Source: Arthrobacter sp. SW1 (GTDB taxonomy: Bacteria; Actinomycetota; Actinomycetes; Actinomycetales; Micrococcaceae). Taken from it: a stretch of DNA of 64,000 bases. Of this stretch, positions 1 through 10,366 are shown one piece after another. The notes below the pieces were generated by a model. The model ran no database searches. It was not told the DNA's origin and saw nothing but the letters and a program-made list of their open reading frames with translations. The DNA is taken from NCBI RefSeq assembly GCF_001766675.1, contig NZ_MJLT01000004.1:60318-124317 (forward strand), in the 5' to 3' direction. Within the stretch, counting starts at the first letter, position 1, and the number at the start of each line of letters is the position of its first letter. The position numbers and the translations under genes are program-made.

Positions 1-608
1 ACCTGCGCGCCGTAGTCGCTGTTTTCGTGCAGGACGGCAAGGCGCTTGGCGCCGCCGTCCTGCGCCAGCTTGGCCAGCACGCTGCCTTGTGCGGAGTCGG
101 CTGCCGCGGTGCGGAAGTAGTAGCCGCCGCTCTTGTAGCTGCTCAGGGCCGTAGCCGTGTTGGCCGGCGAGATCACCGGAACCTTCGCGCGGGACAGGAC
201 ATCGATCGCGGCCGGCGCGTGGCTGGAATCGCTCGGTCCGATCACGACGTCGGCACCCGCCTCGAGCAGCGAACGCGCCTGCGCACCGGTGTCGCGGCCG
301 AACTCCGCCGCATCCGCGGCCGCCCCTTCGGGCAGAAGCTCCACGGTGCGGCCTTTGTGCCCGCCCGCGGCATTGATCTGTTCAACCGCCAGCTTGGCGG
401 CAGCCAGCTGCGATGCATTCAGGAAGGCGGAGTCGCCCGCGTTGTCCAGGATCAGGCCGATCCTGAGCGCTCCGTCCCCGCTGGCTTCCACGGAATCCAG
501 CCGGGCGTTCCCGGACGGAGCGGCGCACGCCTGGACGCCAAGCAGAAGTGCCGGCACGAGGGCCGCGGCCCACACGCCGCGGCGGGCTGCCGGAAGCCGG
601 CGGAACAT
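1..608 (-). CDS. ABC transporter substrate-binding lipoprotein, 3' end outside window
   Basis: About 202 N-terminal residues are visible; the gene runs off the left edge. It starts at ATG 608 with a basic N-terminus, a hydrophobic stretch and a lipobox-like VQAC (Cys about 28), so it should be a membrane-anchored lipoprotein. The mature part begins with RIGLILDNAGDSAFLNASQL and later reads ADVVIGPSDSSH and VPVISPANT, the pattern of type I periplasmic binding proteins (LivK/branched-chain amino acid class). The ligand cannot be told from this half. It lies 8 bp downstream of the cold-shock gene on the same strand; no transporter partner is in view. Confidence 0.8.
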   Translation of the reverse strand, partial: MFRRLPAARRGVWAAALVPALLLGVQACAAPSGNARLDSVEASGDGALRIGLILDNAGDSAFLNASQLAAAKLAVEQINAAGGHKGRTVELLPEGAAADAAEFGRDTGAQARSLLEAGADVVIGPSDSSHAPAAIDVLSRAKVPVISPANTATALSSYKSGGYYFRTAAADSAQGSVLAKLAQDGGAKRLAVLHENSDYGAQ

Positions 609-616
609 TGAGCGCA

Positions 617-820
617 CTAGACCAGCCGGACGCTCTCTGCCTGCGGCCCCTTCTGGCCTTCGCCAAGTTCGAATTCCACCCGCTGGCCCTCTTCCAGGGC
701 GCGGAAACCGTCCATCTGGATAGCGGACCAGTGGACGAAGACGTCGTCGCCGGATTCATCGACGGTGATGAAGCCGTATCCCTTTTCGGCGTTGAACCAT
801 TTGACGGTTCCCAGAGCCAT
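617..820 (-). CDS. cspA: Cold-shock protein (CspA family)
   Basis: A 67-residue single cold-shock domain, the usual length. The RNP1-type motif KGYGFITV and RNP2-type VFVHWS are intact, and the protein begins [18 protein letters not shown], typical of actinobacterial CspA. It should bind single-stranded RNA/DNA and melt mRNA structure in the cytoplasm. The start at 820 is chosen over upstream in-frame codons because the family begins there and a purine-rich GTGGGGAAC precedes it. Its 5' leader (821 to about 930) is fairly long, as is common for csp genes, but I could not define a specific element in it. Confidence 0.95.
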   Translation of the reverse strand: MALGTVKWFNAEKGYGFITVDESGDDVFVHWSAIQMDGFRALEEGQRVEFELGEGQKGPQAESVRLV

Positions 821-979
821 GTTCCCCACTCTTTTCAGTCTGTGCGTGCCGTCGCCGGGATCTCCGGGCGGCTTCAAACTACTGTAACGAAGGTCACCGT
901 CACCCGGAGGCGCCGGGACGGCGTGGGGAAGCAATGTTATTCAGGCGTAACCGGGGAGCCGGCCGCCCTATGGCTGCGG

Positions 980-1594
980 TCAGTTGTAGCCGGGGCCCAG
1001 GACGACGACGAGCGGCACTGTGTAATCGGCGGACTCGCGGATCTCGGTAATTCCGAGGAGCTGACCGAGGGCCTCGGCGTTGCCTTCCTGCGCGGCGCCG
1101 TTGTAGAAGATGACGGACGTCTGCTGCGGGGCGCCCTGCCAGTTGCCGACCTCGGACGGCACCCAGCCGTCATTCTGGACCGTGGTGGACACCCGTGCCG
1201 CCAGGCCGGCGACGCCGGCACCGTTGTAGACGGCCACCGGGGAAGCTTTGTCCACGGCGGCGGTGCTCGGCGTGGGGGTTGGAGTCGGCGTCGGCGTCGG
1301 AGTGGCGCTCGGGGAAGCGCTCGGGCTGGTGCTCGGAGTGGTCTTCGCGGATGGCGAAGGCGCCTGGCTCTCCTGCGTGACGTTCTGCTGGCTGGCGTTC
1401 TTGCCGTCCAAGGCGGAGGGCGCGGGCTTGGGCAGGAAGAGGAAGGCCGCCAGGCCCACCACCAGTGCCACGGCGCCCAGGACGAGGACGGGCCACAACA
1501 CCGGACGGGAGGCTGTGGTCACTACACGGTGGACGCCCTGCCGCGAGGGGTTCTGCGGCACACGGTCGAATTCGTCGCGGGCGAATTTGGTCAT
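980..1594 (-). CDS. LytR C-terminal domain membrane protein
   Basis: 204 residues. A cytoplasmic N-terminus of about 30 residues is followed by one transmembrane helix (about 31-54), a low-complexity Ser/Thr/Pro linker with alternating TP repeats (about 80-112) and a C-terminal LytR_C-type domain beginning SPVAVYNGAGVAGLA. In actinobacteria this domain occurs alone on membrane proteins or behind LCP ligases, and its role is unresolved but linked to the cell envelope. The protein should be a type II membrane protein with the domain outside. The DUF3263 gene lies 61 bp upstream on the same strand, so the two may be co-transcribed. Confidence 0.85.
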   Translation of the reverse strand: MTKFARDEFDRVPQNPSRQGVHRVVTTASRPVLWPVLVLGAVALVVGLAAFLFLPKPAPSALDGKNASQQNVTQESQAPSPSAKTTPSTSPSASPSATPTPTPTPTPTPSTAAVDKASPVAVYNGAGVAGLAARVSTTVQNDGWVPSEVGNWQGAPQQTSVIFYNGAAQEGNAEALGQLLGITEIRESADYTVPLVVVLGPGYN

Positions 1595-1655
1595 GATGAA
1601 GCGGTGTCCTTGCTGCTTGCTGCGGGAATCAGCCCTGTACCCAAGCGGCGGTGGC

Positions 1656-1991
1656 TCAGGCGTCGGATCCGAGGCGGCGGGCCGTGCGGGCCCGCTGACG
1701 TGACGTACGTAGTCTACGCAATCTCTTCACGAGCATGGGATCGTGGGCCAGCGCATCCTCGGAGTCGATGAGCGCGTTGAGCAACTGGTAGTAGTGCGTC
1801 GCCGAGAGGTCGAAAAGTTCCCGGATGGCTTGTTCCTTGGCGCCGGCGTACTTCCACCATTGGCGTTCCAGGGCGAGCATCTGCTGCTCGCGGGCGCCGA
1901 GCGGGGAATCGCTGCGCACTTCCGCAGCCAGTTCCTCCGGGGCCCATCCGCCAGGTCCGGGCGCCATGGGTTCCTGCGCGGGCTCTGCCAC
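1656..1991 (-). CDS. DUF3263 domain protein
   Basis: 111 residues, start GTG 1991 with AAGGAG eight bases upstream. The core matches DUF3263: [20 protein letters not shown], then [20 protein letters not shown], then [13 protein letters not shown]. The middle part looks like a helix-turn-helix with a basic C-terminus, so a nucleic-acid-binding role is plausible, but the family has no established function. It is conserved in Actinobacteria and is divergent here from uracil-DNA glycosylase; its neighbour downstream is the LytR_C gene. Confidence 0.85.
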   Translation of the reverse strand: MAEPAQEPMAPGPGGWAPEELAAEVRSDSPLGAREQQMLALERQWWKYAGAKEQAIRELFDLSATHYYQLLNALIDSEDALAHDPMLVKRLRRLRTSRQRARTARRLGSDA

Positions 1992-2118
1992 GACACACTC
2001 TCCTTCACCAGTACCGGCTTTCGCCTGGACAATCCTCCCCTATGGTATCGGGCAAATAACAGCAGTGTCATTTGTCTTGCCGTTTCGCCTGCGGAGCTGT
2101 CCCGGGAAGAATGGAGCC

Positions 2119-2886
2119 GTGGAAAGCGAAGGAACGCTCTTTGACCTCGAGACCGGGGGCGGTGCGGCGGAGTACGAAGAACTCTGCGGCCTGCCTTTGG
2201 ACAGCCTGCTCGCCCCGGACTGGGCTGCGGCACTGGCGGGCGTGGAGGCGGAACTGCGCTCAGTCCTGGAATTCGTCGCGGCGGAATGCTCCCGCGGCGT
2301 CCAGGTACTGCCGGCCGCCGCGGACCTGCTCCGGGCATTCCGGCAGCCACTGGCCGACGTCAAAGTCCTCATCGTGGGCCAGGATCCGTACCCCACGCCT
2401 GGACATCCCATCGGCCTCTCCTTCGCCGTCTCGGGACACACCCGCCCCATTCCGCGCAGCCTCGCGAACATCTACCGCGAGTTGGAGTCCGACCTCGGCC
2501 TGCCCCCGCGGACCCACGGAGACCTCGGAGCCTGGAGCCGCGAAGGCGTCCTGCTGCTGAACCGCGTGCTGAGCGTCGCCGCCGGGGCTGCGGGGTCCCA
2601 CCGCGGGAAAGGCTGGGAGGCCATCACGACGGCAGCAGTCACCGCCGTCGTCGGCCGCCGGACAGCGGACGGGAAGCGGAAGCCGCTCGTCGCCATTCTC
2701 TGGGGCAAGGACGCCGAGGCGATGCGCCCGCTGCTCGACGGCACGCCGTCGATCTCGTCCGCGCACCCCAGCCCGCTGTCCGCGTCCCGCGGCTTCTTTG
2801 GTTCGCGGCCCTTCAGCCGGGCGAACGAGCTGCTCGTGGAACAAGGGGCGTCGCCCGTGAACTGGGAACTGCCGCCGACCGTCTAA
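2119..2886 (+). CDS. ung: Uracil-DNA glycosylase, family 1
   Basis: 255 residues. Removes uracil from DNA to start base-excision repair. The water-activating motif [16 protein letters not shown] (Asp about 89) and the DNA-intercalation loop [17 protein letters not shown] (His about 216) are complete, and the length fits family 1 Ung. I take GTG 2119 as start because family similarity begins just after it and GGAAG lies about nine bases upstream; upstream in-frame sequence reads into the divergent promoter region and looks noncoding. Cytoplasmic, probably monocistronic. Confidence 0.95.
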   Translation: MESEGTLFDLETGGGAAEYEELCGLPLDSLLAPDWAAALAGVEAELRSVLEFVAAECSRGVQVLPAAADLLRAFRQPLADVKVLIVGQDPYPTPGHPIGLSFAVSGHTRPIPRSLANIYRELESDLGLPPRTHGDLGAWSREGVLLLNRVLSVAAGAAGSHRGKGWEAITTAAVTAVVGRRTADGKRKPLVAILWGKDAEAMRPLLDGTPSISSAHPSPLSASRGFFGSRPFSRANELLVEQGASPVNWELPPTV

Positions 2887-2917
2887 GGCCGCCCCAAGCC
2901 CGCGGGCCCGGGACAGC

Positions 2918-2931
2918 TTAGGCTTGCCTTA
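2918..2931. promoter_or_regulatory. Possible partial DtxR/IdeR-like iron box
   Basis: TTAGGCTTGCCTTA abuts the ATG of the siderophore-interacting protein gene. It has the outer TTAGG and CCTTA of an iron box, but the spacing is 4 rather than the usual 9 bases, so it is not a canonical 19-mer. The AGG could equally serve as ribosome-binding site. Weak candidate only. Confidence 0.25.
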
Positions 2932-3773
2932 TGAGCATCCTGCCGGCAACCTCCTCCGCCAACCGCACCAGCCGTCCCCAGGTACACCTCGACGTGCTCC
3001 GCACGGAACAGCTGTCCCCGCACATGGTCCGCGTGGTCGCCGGCGGCCCCGGCTTTGCCGCGTACTCGAACAACGCATTCGTGGATCGCTACGTGAAGAT
3101 CGTCTTCCCGCAGCCGGGCGTGGACTACCCCGAGCCCCTGGACCTCTGGGCCATCCGCGAGACCATGCCCCGCGAGCTGTGGCCCTACACCCGCACCTAC
3201 ACGGTGCGCTGGGTGGACGAGGCGGCACAGGAACTCGCCATCGACTTCGTGGTCCACGGCGACGAGGGCCTGGCCGGTCCGTGGGCCCTGCGCGCCCGCC
3301 CCGGCGACAGCCTGGTGTTCACCGGGCCCGGCGGCGCCTACAACCCTGATCCCGACGCTGGCTGGCACCTGTTCGCCGGCGACGACGCCGCGCTGCCGGC
3401 CATCGCGGCCTCGATCGAATCCCTTCCGGCGGACGCCCGCGGGCTGGCGTTCCTGGAAGTGGACAGCGCCAGGGATGTCCTGGAGATCCAGGCTCCGGCC
3501 GGCGTCGAAGTGTCCTGGCTCTTCCGCGACGGCGCTCCTGCCGGCTCCGGCACCCTGCTGGTGGACGCCGTGCGCGATGCCGCCTGGCCGCCGGGCCGGG
3601 TGCACGTCTTCGCCCACGGAGAGCGCGGCTACATGAAGGGGCTGCGCGACATATTCTTCCGCGAGCATGGACTGGAACGCAGCCAGGTCTCGCTGTCCGG
3701 GTATTGGGCGCAAGGCCGGGTGGAGGACCAGTTCCAGGCCGAGAAGAAACTGCCGATCGGCCAGATCCTCTAG
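2931..3773 (+). CDS. Siderophore-interacting protein (ferric-siderophore reductase)
   Basis: 280 residues, close to the usual size of the ViuB/SIP family. An N-terminal FAD-binding barrel carries the flavin signature YTRTYTVRW (about residues 87-95), followed by DFVVHGDEGLAGPWA; the C-terminal SIP half has a segment VHVFAHGERGYMKGLRDIFF and ends SLSGYWAQGRVEDQFQAEK, which is diagnostic. These cytoplasmic flavoproteins reduce ferric siderophores to release iron. It stands alone between ung and the convergent exporter gene, with no siderophore importer alongside. Iron regulation is plausible but the visible box is poor. Confidence 0.92.
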   Translation: MSILPATSSANRTSRPQVHLDVLRTEQLSPHMVRVVAGGPGFAAYSNNAFVDRYVKIVFPQPGVDYPEPLDLWAIRETMPRELWPYTRTYTVRWVDEAAQELAIDFVVHGDEGLAGPWALRARPGDSLVFTGPGGAYNPDPDAGWHLFAGDDAALPAIAASIESLPADARGLAFLEVDSARDVLEIQAPAGVEVSWLFRDGAPAGSGTLLVDAVRDAAWPPGRVHVFAHGERGYMKGLRDIFFREHGLERSQVSLSGYWAQGRVEDQFQAEKKLPIGQIL

Positions 3774-3815
3774 CCGTTCCGGCACGCACGGAGGCGGCGG
3801 GCAGCTGCCTTCGGC

Positions 3816-5333
3816 CTAGCGGCGACGGCGGATGCGGCGGCGTTCGTTGCTGGCGAGGTTCTTGGTCATGGGGCGTGCGAGGTTGTCGCCCAGGACGATG
3901 CCGGCCGCCGTCGCGAGGACTATCGCGCCGGCGTTGAGCATGCCGCCGAAACCGGCCAGGATGTCCGCTTCCTCGATCGTCAAAACATACATGGAGCGGA
4001 ATATGGTGAGGCCCGGCAGCAGGATCAGGGCCGCGGGAACGGCCACCACCAGCTGGGGAGCTCCCAGCCGCAAAGCCACGATCCGTGCCAACAGGCCGAT
4101 CACCACAGCGGAAAGGGCCGGCGAAAGCCTGCTGCCAAAGCCGAGCGTCGTGGCACCCCACAGGACGAAAAATCCCACCAGGCCGACGGCCGCCGTCGGG
4201 AACAGCAGCTTGAGCTGTGTCTGTTCGGTGACGCCGATCGCCAGTACCGCGACGCCGATGAGGATCGCCTGCGCCCACAGCGGATAGGCGTCCGGGAAGG
4301 TTTGGGTGACGTTGATGGCTTCGCTGCCGAGGCGGTCTCCCAGCACCAGGGCGATGGCGATGCCGGCCACGATGGCGCCGAAGGTCAGGATGGTGGACAG
4401 GAAGCGGCCGGCCGCCGTCACAGGGAAGCCGTTGATGGCGTCCTGCACCGAGGAGACCAGGCGCCCGGTGGGCAGGAGAAGGAGGATGCCACCGGCCACC
4501 ACGATCGCCGGAGCGATGTCCGCGCCGGCCCAGCGCAGCATCAGCGCGATGAACGTCACCAGGAAGGCGCAGGCCATGGTCACGTAGAAGTCCGGGGTGC
4601 GCCAGCGGCCCAGTTGCCGGGCCAGGAGGCTGACCAGGAGGTTCGAAACGAAAGCCAGCGCTGAAGCGCCCGGACCGCCGCCCAGCACGCCGACAAAAGC
4701 CGCGGCAAACACCCCGAAGGCCACCGTGACCATCCACCGCGGGAAGGGCTTGCTGCGCCGGATGATCTCGTTGAGGCGGCGGACTGCCTCATCACGGCCC
4801 ACGCCGCCGGCCACGATGTCGGTGACCAACTGGTGCACCTGGGCCAGGCCGGCGTAGTTGTTCGTCCAGGAGCGGACGACCCGGATGAGGGTGACCGGGG
4901 TCTGTTCCTTGGGCGAATAGTTGATGGCCACCGACTGGTTGGTGATGTCCACCTCGATGTGCTTGAGGCCGAGGGAAGCGGTGACGGCAATGATGCTCGT
5001 CTCCACCTCAAGGGCTCCTGCTCCGTAACGGAACATGGTTTCGGCCAGGTGCAGGGCGAAGTCGACGGTCTTCCGGGCGGACTCGTCCACCCCGCCCACC
5101 TGGATGGTGGGATTCGCATAAGGGCTGCCGGCCAGGCGGTCGACAATGCTGAGTGGAGCCGTGGGCGGGTTCTCGCCCTGGACAAGGCGCCGGAGCATCC
5201 GCCGCGCATTGATGTTCTGTTGGACCTGCGAAGGACGGATCGGCTGGGTCTTCGGCAGCCCGTCCGTGTGCGGCCGGCTGCTTCCGTCCGGCTGCTTCCC
5301 AGTTTCCGGGTGGTGTCCGGGGCGGTCGGTCAC
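3816..5333 (-). CDS. thrE: Threonine/serine exporter, ThrE family
   Basis: 505 residues, similar to Corynebacterium ThrE (about 490). The N-terminal third is a soluble DUF1212-type domain (begins near VDFALHLAETMFRYGAG and contains an HQLV segment); about ten hydrophobic helices follow, including LLVSLLARQLGRW and a second ThrE_2-type half with LLFPTAAVGLVGFFVLWGAT. The protein ends in an Arg-rich tail. Predicted export of L-threonine and L-serine by proton antiport. I start at GTG 5333, which has GGAGG nine bases upstream; an in-frame GTG at 5375 lacks such a site. Convergent with the SIP gene. Confidence 0.9.
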   Translation of the reverse strand: MTDRPGHHPETGKQPDGSSRPHTDGLPKTQPIRPSQVQQNINARRMLRRLVQGENPPTAPLSIVDRLAGSPYANPTIQVGGVDESARKTVDFALHLAETMFRYGAGALEVETSIIAVTASLGLKHIEVDITNQSVAINYSPKEQTPVTLIRVVRSWTNNYAGLAQVHQLVTDIVAGGVGRDEAVRRLNEIIRRSKPFPRWMVTVAFGVFAAAFVGVLGGGPGASALAFVSNLLVSLLARQLGRWRTPDFYVTMACAFLVTFIALMLRWAGADIAPAIVVAGGILLLLPTGRLVSSVQDAINGFPVTAAGRFLSTILTFGAIVAGIAIALVLGDRLGSEAINVTQTFPDAYPLWAQAILIGVAVLAIGVTEQTQLKLLFPTAAVGLVGFFVLWGATTLGFGSRLSPALSAVVIGLLARIVALRLGAPQLVVAVPAALILLPGLTIFRSMYVLTIEEADILAGFGGMLNAGAIVLATAAGIVLGDNLARPMTKNLASNERRRIRRRR

Positions 5334-5394
5334 GCGGGTTTTCCTCCAGTCCGTGCGGCCGTCAGGCGGGTTCACAGCAGCTGCTGCTGCGATT

Positions 5395-6483
5395 CTAGTA
5401 GAACTGCTGCCCGGTCCGGCGCGTGTAGAGCTGCCGGGCGATCCGCTCCCCCGCCACGGTCCAGAGCTTGTACTTCAGCGGGCTGAGCACCTGGTCATAG
5501 CAGCCCACGAAGTCCGTGACGGTTTTGCTGAAACTGGTCTTGAACAAGCCCAGGCCATGGAAGGGGTGGCTGGTGTCCTTGACCTTGTCCGCGGGCGGGG
5601 TGCCGCAGAAATCGTATTCAGTGCAGCCGAGCTCCTTGACTTGGTTGATGGCGGTCCACTGGACCAGGTGCGAGTCGCCGTACTGACCGCGCTTCTGAAG
5701 GGATCCGCCGTCCTTGTAAGTGCCCTTGCGGCCGTAGTTGATCACGAAGGCGCCCACGGACGGGACGCCGTTTTCGTAGACGAACAGCAGCCGGCCTTGG
5801 CCGCGCTTGATGAAGGCCGTCCAGAACTGGCGGTAGTAGTCGAATTCGCGGACCCGCACCTGGGACTTCGCTTCAACGGTGTTGGTCATCAGCCCGTACA
5901 TGGCGCGGAAGTTTTCCTCCGTGGGGTCCATGTTCAGGACCTCCACGCCTTCGCGGATGGCCCGGCGCACCGCATTGCGGCCACGGGAATGGAGGGTGCG
6001 CAGCAACGGCTGTTCGTCCGGGGAAATGTCCAGGAGCGCGGTGGAGTCGTTCGGCTGCAGGTTGGGAGTCTTCACCAGTCCCGTGGCCTCGATGGCTGCC
6101 CGGCTCTCATCGCTGAGCACAATGTCCGGTTCGATCTTGATGGCGAACACGCCCGCCTTGCTGCGCTTCACGAACTCGGCGTTGGCCTTGACGATGCCCG
6201 CAATGTCCGAAACCTCTGCGACGTCCGGGCCCTTGATCAGGTACCAGAGCTTGCCCAGCACCGGGAAGGACTTTTCGAGGACCAGGTTGTAGCTGGTGTA
6301 GTCCGGTCCTTCGTAGACCAGGTGCAGGGGCTTCCAGCCGTAGTGCTGCTTCACCTCGGCGAAGGCCTCGGACTGCAGGAGGTTTCCGCCGTTCGGATTG
6401 GCGGTGACCAGGGCGTCCCAGTTGGCAATTTCCTCGGCGGTGGCGAAGCGGGCGGTAAATTCACGCAAGGGGGCCGTATCCAA
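5395..6483 (-). CDS. FemA/FemB/FemX family aminoacyltransferase
   Basis: 362 residues, start TTG 6483. Fem proteins transfer an amino acid from aminoacyl-tRNA to lipid II to begin or extend peptidoglycan cross-bridges. Visible family features are the N-terminal NLLQSEAFAEVKQHYGW, the central RNAVRRAIREGVEV region, and the C-terminal acyltransferase fold with KGTYKDGGSLQKRGQYGDSH, then LVQWTAINQVKELGCTEYDF and HPFHGLGLFKTSF. No membrane helix; acts at the inner face of the membrane. Which amino acid is added cannot be told. The ribosome-binding site is weak, so the exact start is uncertain. Confidence 0.9.
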   Translation of the reverse strand: MDTAPLREFTARFATAEEIANWDALVTANPNGGNLLQSEAFAEVKQHYGWKPLHLVYEGPDYTSYNLVLEKSFPVLGKLWYLIKGPDVAEVSDIAGIVKANAEFVKRSKAGVFAIKIEPDIVLSDESRAAIEATGLVKTPNLQPNDSTALLDISPDEQPLLRTLHSRGRNAVRRAIREGVEVLNMDPTEENFRAMYGLMTNTVEAKSQVRVREFDYYRQFWTAFIKRGQGRLLFVYENGVPSVGAFVINYGRKGTYKDGGSLQKRGQYGDSHLVQWTAINQVKELGCTEYDFCGTPPADKVKDTSHPFHGLGLFKTSFSKTVTDFVGCYDQVLSPLKYKLWTVAGERIARQLYTRRTGQQFY

Positions 6484-6527
6484 TCAGTCGCGTACAGGAG
6501 AAGCGCAGCCACAAGTCTATCGGCTGG

Positions 6528-7361
6528 TTAGTACCTGATCTGCGTGGCACTCTCCAGGAACACCGCTGCCGGTTTCTCCCCCAGGGCGCGCTGGCCGCGG
6601 ACCAGGCGGTCGGCGTCGGCCAGGCCGTCAAGCGACAGGCCCGTCAGCTCCGCGATGTCCTGGATGGGAACCTGGAAGGTCCGGAACGGGCCCAGCGGCG
6701 GCGGCTCATCCTCCAGCAACCGCTTCCGGGTGAGCTTCTCCAGCTCCACCTTGTCCAGGAGCGGGGTCTGGTCCACCAGGAAACCCACGGCGCCGAGTTC
6801 GGAATCATTGGTCCAGGCGGCGATCTTCCAGAACTTCCGCGGTACCTGCACGCCGCGGTAGGGAGGATCGTCGTCGCGGAACACCGGACCGGTGAAAACG
6901 CTCAGCCGGGCATCGAAAGTATCCGCGTGTCCCAGGACATGGTCCTCCAGCCCGACCCAGAGTTCCTTGCCCTGATTGAAGTCATCGATCTGCGGCGCCG
7001 CGTTGGTGAAGGCGAAGGTGTCCTGGTTGGCTTTCTTGGCGGTGACGGGATCGCCCCATACCGGATCCAGCCGGCGCACCAGGTGGCCGCGGTCGAAGGC
7101 GTTGTTCTTGTACACCTCCGGGCCCGCCTGCTGTTCCTTGGGCACCCGGGGGTCAAAATGCCAGGTGCCTTCCCGCGCCAGCGGGTCCAGTTCCCTGCCG
7201 TTGATGTTCACCCCGACAATGGCGGCGAGCTTCCGGTCCGGGCGCAGCCGCACCGAGAAATGTGTGTAGTCCAGAAGAATCGTCTCTACCGACGGACCGG
7301 GCAGTTCAAGGCCTGCCCGCAGGAACCCGCTGTCATATCCCCCGCTCATGGGAAAAAGCAT
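6528..7361 (-). CDS. DNA/RNA non-specific endonuclease
   Basis: 277 residues. Matches the NUC1 (Serratia nuclease-type) family: DRGHLVRR (residues 90-97, His 93 the general base) and the metal-ligand Asn in FTNAAPQ (about 120). No signal peptide or membrane helix is visible, unusual for a group often secreted, so it may act in the cytoplasm or leave by an unseen route. Start ATG 7361 has AGGGG about eight bases upstream; ATG 7349 is an alternative. No immunity-type partner is adjacent. It lies behind sdaA, separated by a short hairpin. Confidence 0.88.
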   Translation of the reverse strand: MLFPMSGGYDSGFLRAGLELPGPSVETILLDYTHFSVRLRPDRKLAAIVGVNINGRELDPLAREGTWHFDPRVPKEQQAGPEVYKNNAFDRGHLVRRLDPVWGDPVTAKKANQDTFAFTNAAPQIDDFNQGKELWVGLEDHVLGHADTFDARLSVFTGPVFRDDDPPYRGVQVPRKFWKIAAWTNDSELGAVGFLVDQTPLLDKVELEKLTRKRLLEDEPPPLGPFRTFQVPIQDIAELTGLSLDGLADADRLVRGQRALGEKPAAVFLESATQIRY

Positions 7362-7368
7362 GGCACCC

Positions 7369-7391
7369 GCCCCTGACAATAAACAGGGGGC
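7369..7391 (-). terminator. Short hairpin after sdaA
   Basis: A 7-bp stem (GCCCCTG/CAGGGGC, one bulged G) with an 8-base A/T-rich loop lies 30 bp past the sdaA stop and just before the nuclease start. Likely a weak terminator; no T-run follows. Confidence 0.45.
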
Positions 7392-7420
7392 AGGTACCAA
7401 AGCTTAGGCGACGAAGAGAA

Positions 7421-8836
7421 TCAGCATTCCACCACGTTGACGGCCAGGCCGCCCATGGCGGTTTCCTTGTACTTGTGGGACATGTCCTTGCCGGTTTCGC
7501 GCATGGTCACGATCACCTCGTCCAGGGAGACCCGGTGCGAGCCGTCACCCCACAGTGCCATCTTGGCGGCGTTGATGGCCTTGGCCGCGGCGATCGCGTT
7601 GCGCTCGATGCACGGGATCTGCACCAGGCCGCCGATGGGATCGCACGTCAGGCCGAGGTTGTGTTCCATGGCGATTTCCGCGGCATTTTCCACCTGTGCC
7701 GGGGTGCCGCCCATGACCTCCGCCAAACCGGCCGCGGCCATGGACGACGCCGAGCCGACCTCGCCCTGGCAGCCCACCTCGGCGCCGGAAATGGATGCCT
7801 GTTCCTTGTAGAGAACACCGACGGCACCGGCCGCGAGCAGGAACTTCACGACGACGTCGTCGCGGTCCTCCTGGGTGGCCTTGTCCATGCCCGGGGCGAA
7901 ATGCAGCGCGTAATAGAGCACGGCGGGGATGATGCCGGCCGCTCCGTTGGTGGGTGCCGTGACCACGCGGCCGCCGGAGGCGTTCTCCTCGTTCACGGCC
8001 AGGGCGATCAGGTTCACCCATTCCTGCCAGTACTTGGGATCGTTGTCCTTGTCCTCCTTGAGGAGGCGTTCGTGCCAGTCGGGAGCCCGACGGCGGACCT
8101 TCAGTCCGCCGGGAAGCACGCCTTCGCGCTTGATCGACTTTTCGACGCAGCCTTCCATAACGGACCAGATGTGCAGCAAGCCCTCACGGATCTCCTCCTC
8201 GGAGCGGGAGGCGAGCTCATTGATGAGCATGATTTCGGAAATGCTCAGGCCCTTGGAAGCGCAGCGGCCCAGCAGCTCGGCGGCGGTGCGGAACGGCAGC
8301 GGGAGTTCCTTCTTGGACTCATCCAGTTCCTTCTGGGCGTTCTCCTCTTCGCCCTCGCGCACGATGAAGCCGCCGCCCACGGAGAAGAAGGTAGCGGTGC
8401 TCAGCACCTCGCCGTCGGCGTCACTGACCGTGAACGTCATGCCGTTCGTGTGGCGCGGCAGCACAGTCAAGGGGCGCAGCACCATATCGGACACGCCGTA
8501 CGGCAGGGCGACGCCGCCGTCGGGATCCAGGGAACCGGCCAGGTGCAGCGTGCCGGTGTCCGCAATGGCGGCCAAGCGCTCTTCCACTTCCTCCGGCAGG
8601 ATCACCTCCGGGTAATACCCCTCAAGGCCCAGCAGGATGGCCGTCATGGTGCCGTGCCCATGGCCGGTGGCGGCAAGCGAGCCGTACAGGTCCACGCGCA
8701 GGGACGCGACGCGCGGAAGCACACCGCTCTCCTTCAGCTCGCCCGCGAACACCGCGGCGGCACGCATCGGCCCCACGGTGTGGGAGCTCGAGGGTCCAAG
8801 GCCAACGGTAAAGAGGTCAAAGACGCCAACAGCCAT
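7421..8836 (-). CDS. sdaA: L-serine ammonia-lyase, single-chain iron-sulfur type
   Basis: 471 residues, the one-chain form. Deaminates L-serine to pyruvate and ammonia with a [4Fe-4S] cluster. The beta-like N-terminus has [14 protein letters not shown], and the alpha-like C-terminus has PTNGAAG and the cysteines expected for the cluster (C356 in VGCQGEVG, C398 in LTCDPIGG, C409 in QIPCIERN). Start ATG 8836 has TAGGAA seven bases upstream. It sits downstream of glyA, so serine made by GlyA from glycine can go straight to pyruvate. The 210-bp gap to glyA holds a folded element that may control it. Confidence 0.95.
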   Translation of the reverse strand: MAVGVFDLFTVGLGPSSSHTVGPMRAAAVFAGELKESGVLPRVASLRVDLYGSLAATGHGHGTMTAILLGLEGYYPEVILPEEVEERLAAIADTGTLHLAGSLDPDGGVALPYGVSDMVLRPLTVLPRHTNGMTFTVSDADGEVLSTATFFSVGGGFIVREGEEENAQKELDESKKELPLPFRTAAELLGRCASKGLSISEIMLINELASRSEEEIREGLLHIWSVMEGCVEKSIKREGVLPGGLKVRRRAPDWHERLLKEDKDNDPKYWQEWVNLIALAVNEENASGGRVVTAPTNGAAGIIPAVLYYALHFAPGMDKATQEDRDDVVVKFLLAAGAVGVLYKEQASISGAEVGCQGEVGSASSMAAAGLAEVMGGTPAQVENAAEIAMEHNLGLTCDPIGGLVQIPCIERNAIAAAKAINAAKMALWGDGSHRVSLDEVIVTMRETGKDMSHKYKETAMGGLAVNVVEC

Positions 8837-8869
8837 GTCGGTTCCTAACTAGGTGTGTTACATCTGGGG

Positions 8870-8981
8870 TGCCGTTGAAACCGGCATCCTCTGCGGGCGA
8901 AATGGGCCCACACCGTCCGGGTTCCCTGGCTGAGCTTGCGAAGCCAGGGGGACGGTGGGGACGCCCGCTGCCGGATGCCGG
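8870..8981 (-). ncRNA. Candidate structured 5' leader of sdaA, or REP-like hairpin
   Basis: Nested inverted repeats lie about 35-145 bases before sdaA. On the minus strand 8973-8981 can pair with 8881-8889 (CCGGCATCC/GGATGCCGG), 8962-8968 with 8893-8899, 8950-8956 with 8912-8918, and 8942-8949 with 8924-8931 around a 10-base loop. Nearer the gene, TGCCG at 8870-8874 can instead pair with CGGCA 8882-8886, so the outer helix has a competitor, as in a switch. The apical hairpin resembles REP repeats found elsewhere in this cluster, which is the main alternative. I do not recognise a named riboswitch class; glycine-riboswitch signatures are absent. Confidence 0.4.
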
Positions 8982-9046
8982 CCCCAACGGTTTGCCAGCA
9001 AGCACGTCGTTTGGAACGGCATGCTGTTGGCTTTGAAGGGGTGGTG

Positions 9047-10362
<1,316 letters not shown>

Positions 10363-10366
<4 letters not shown>

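Noticed and set aside
8837..9046. A second glycine riboswitch before sdaA
   Set aside because: The AATCTCTCAGG core seen twice before gcvP is absent, so the fold there cannot be called a glycine riboswitch.
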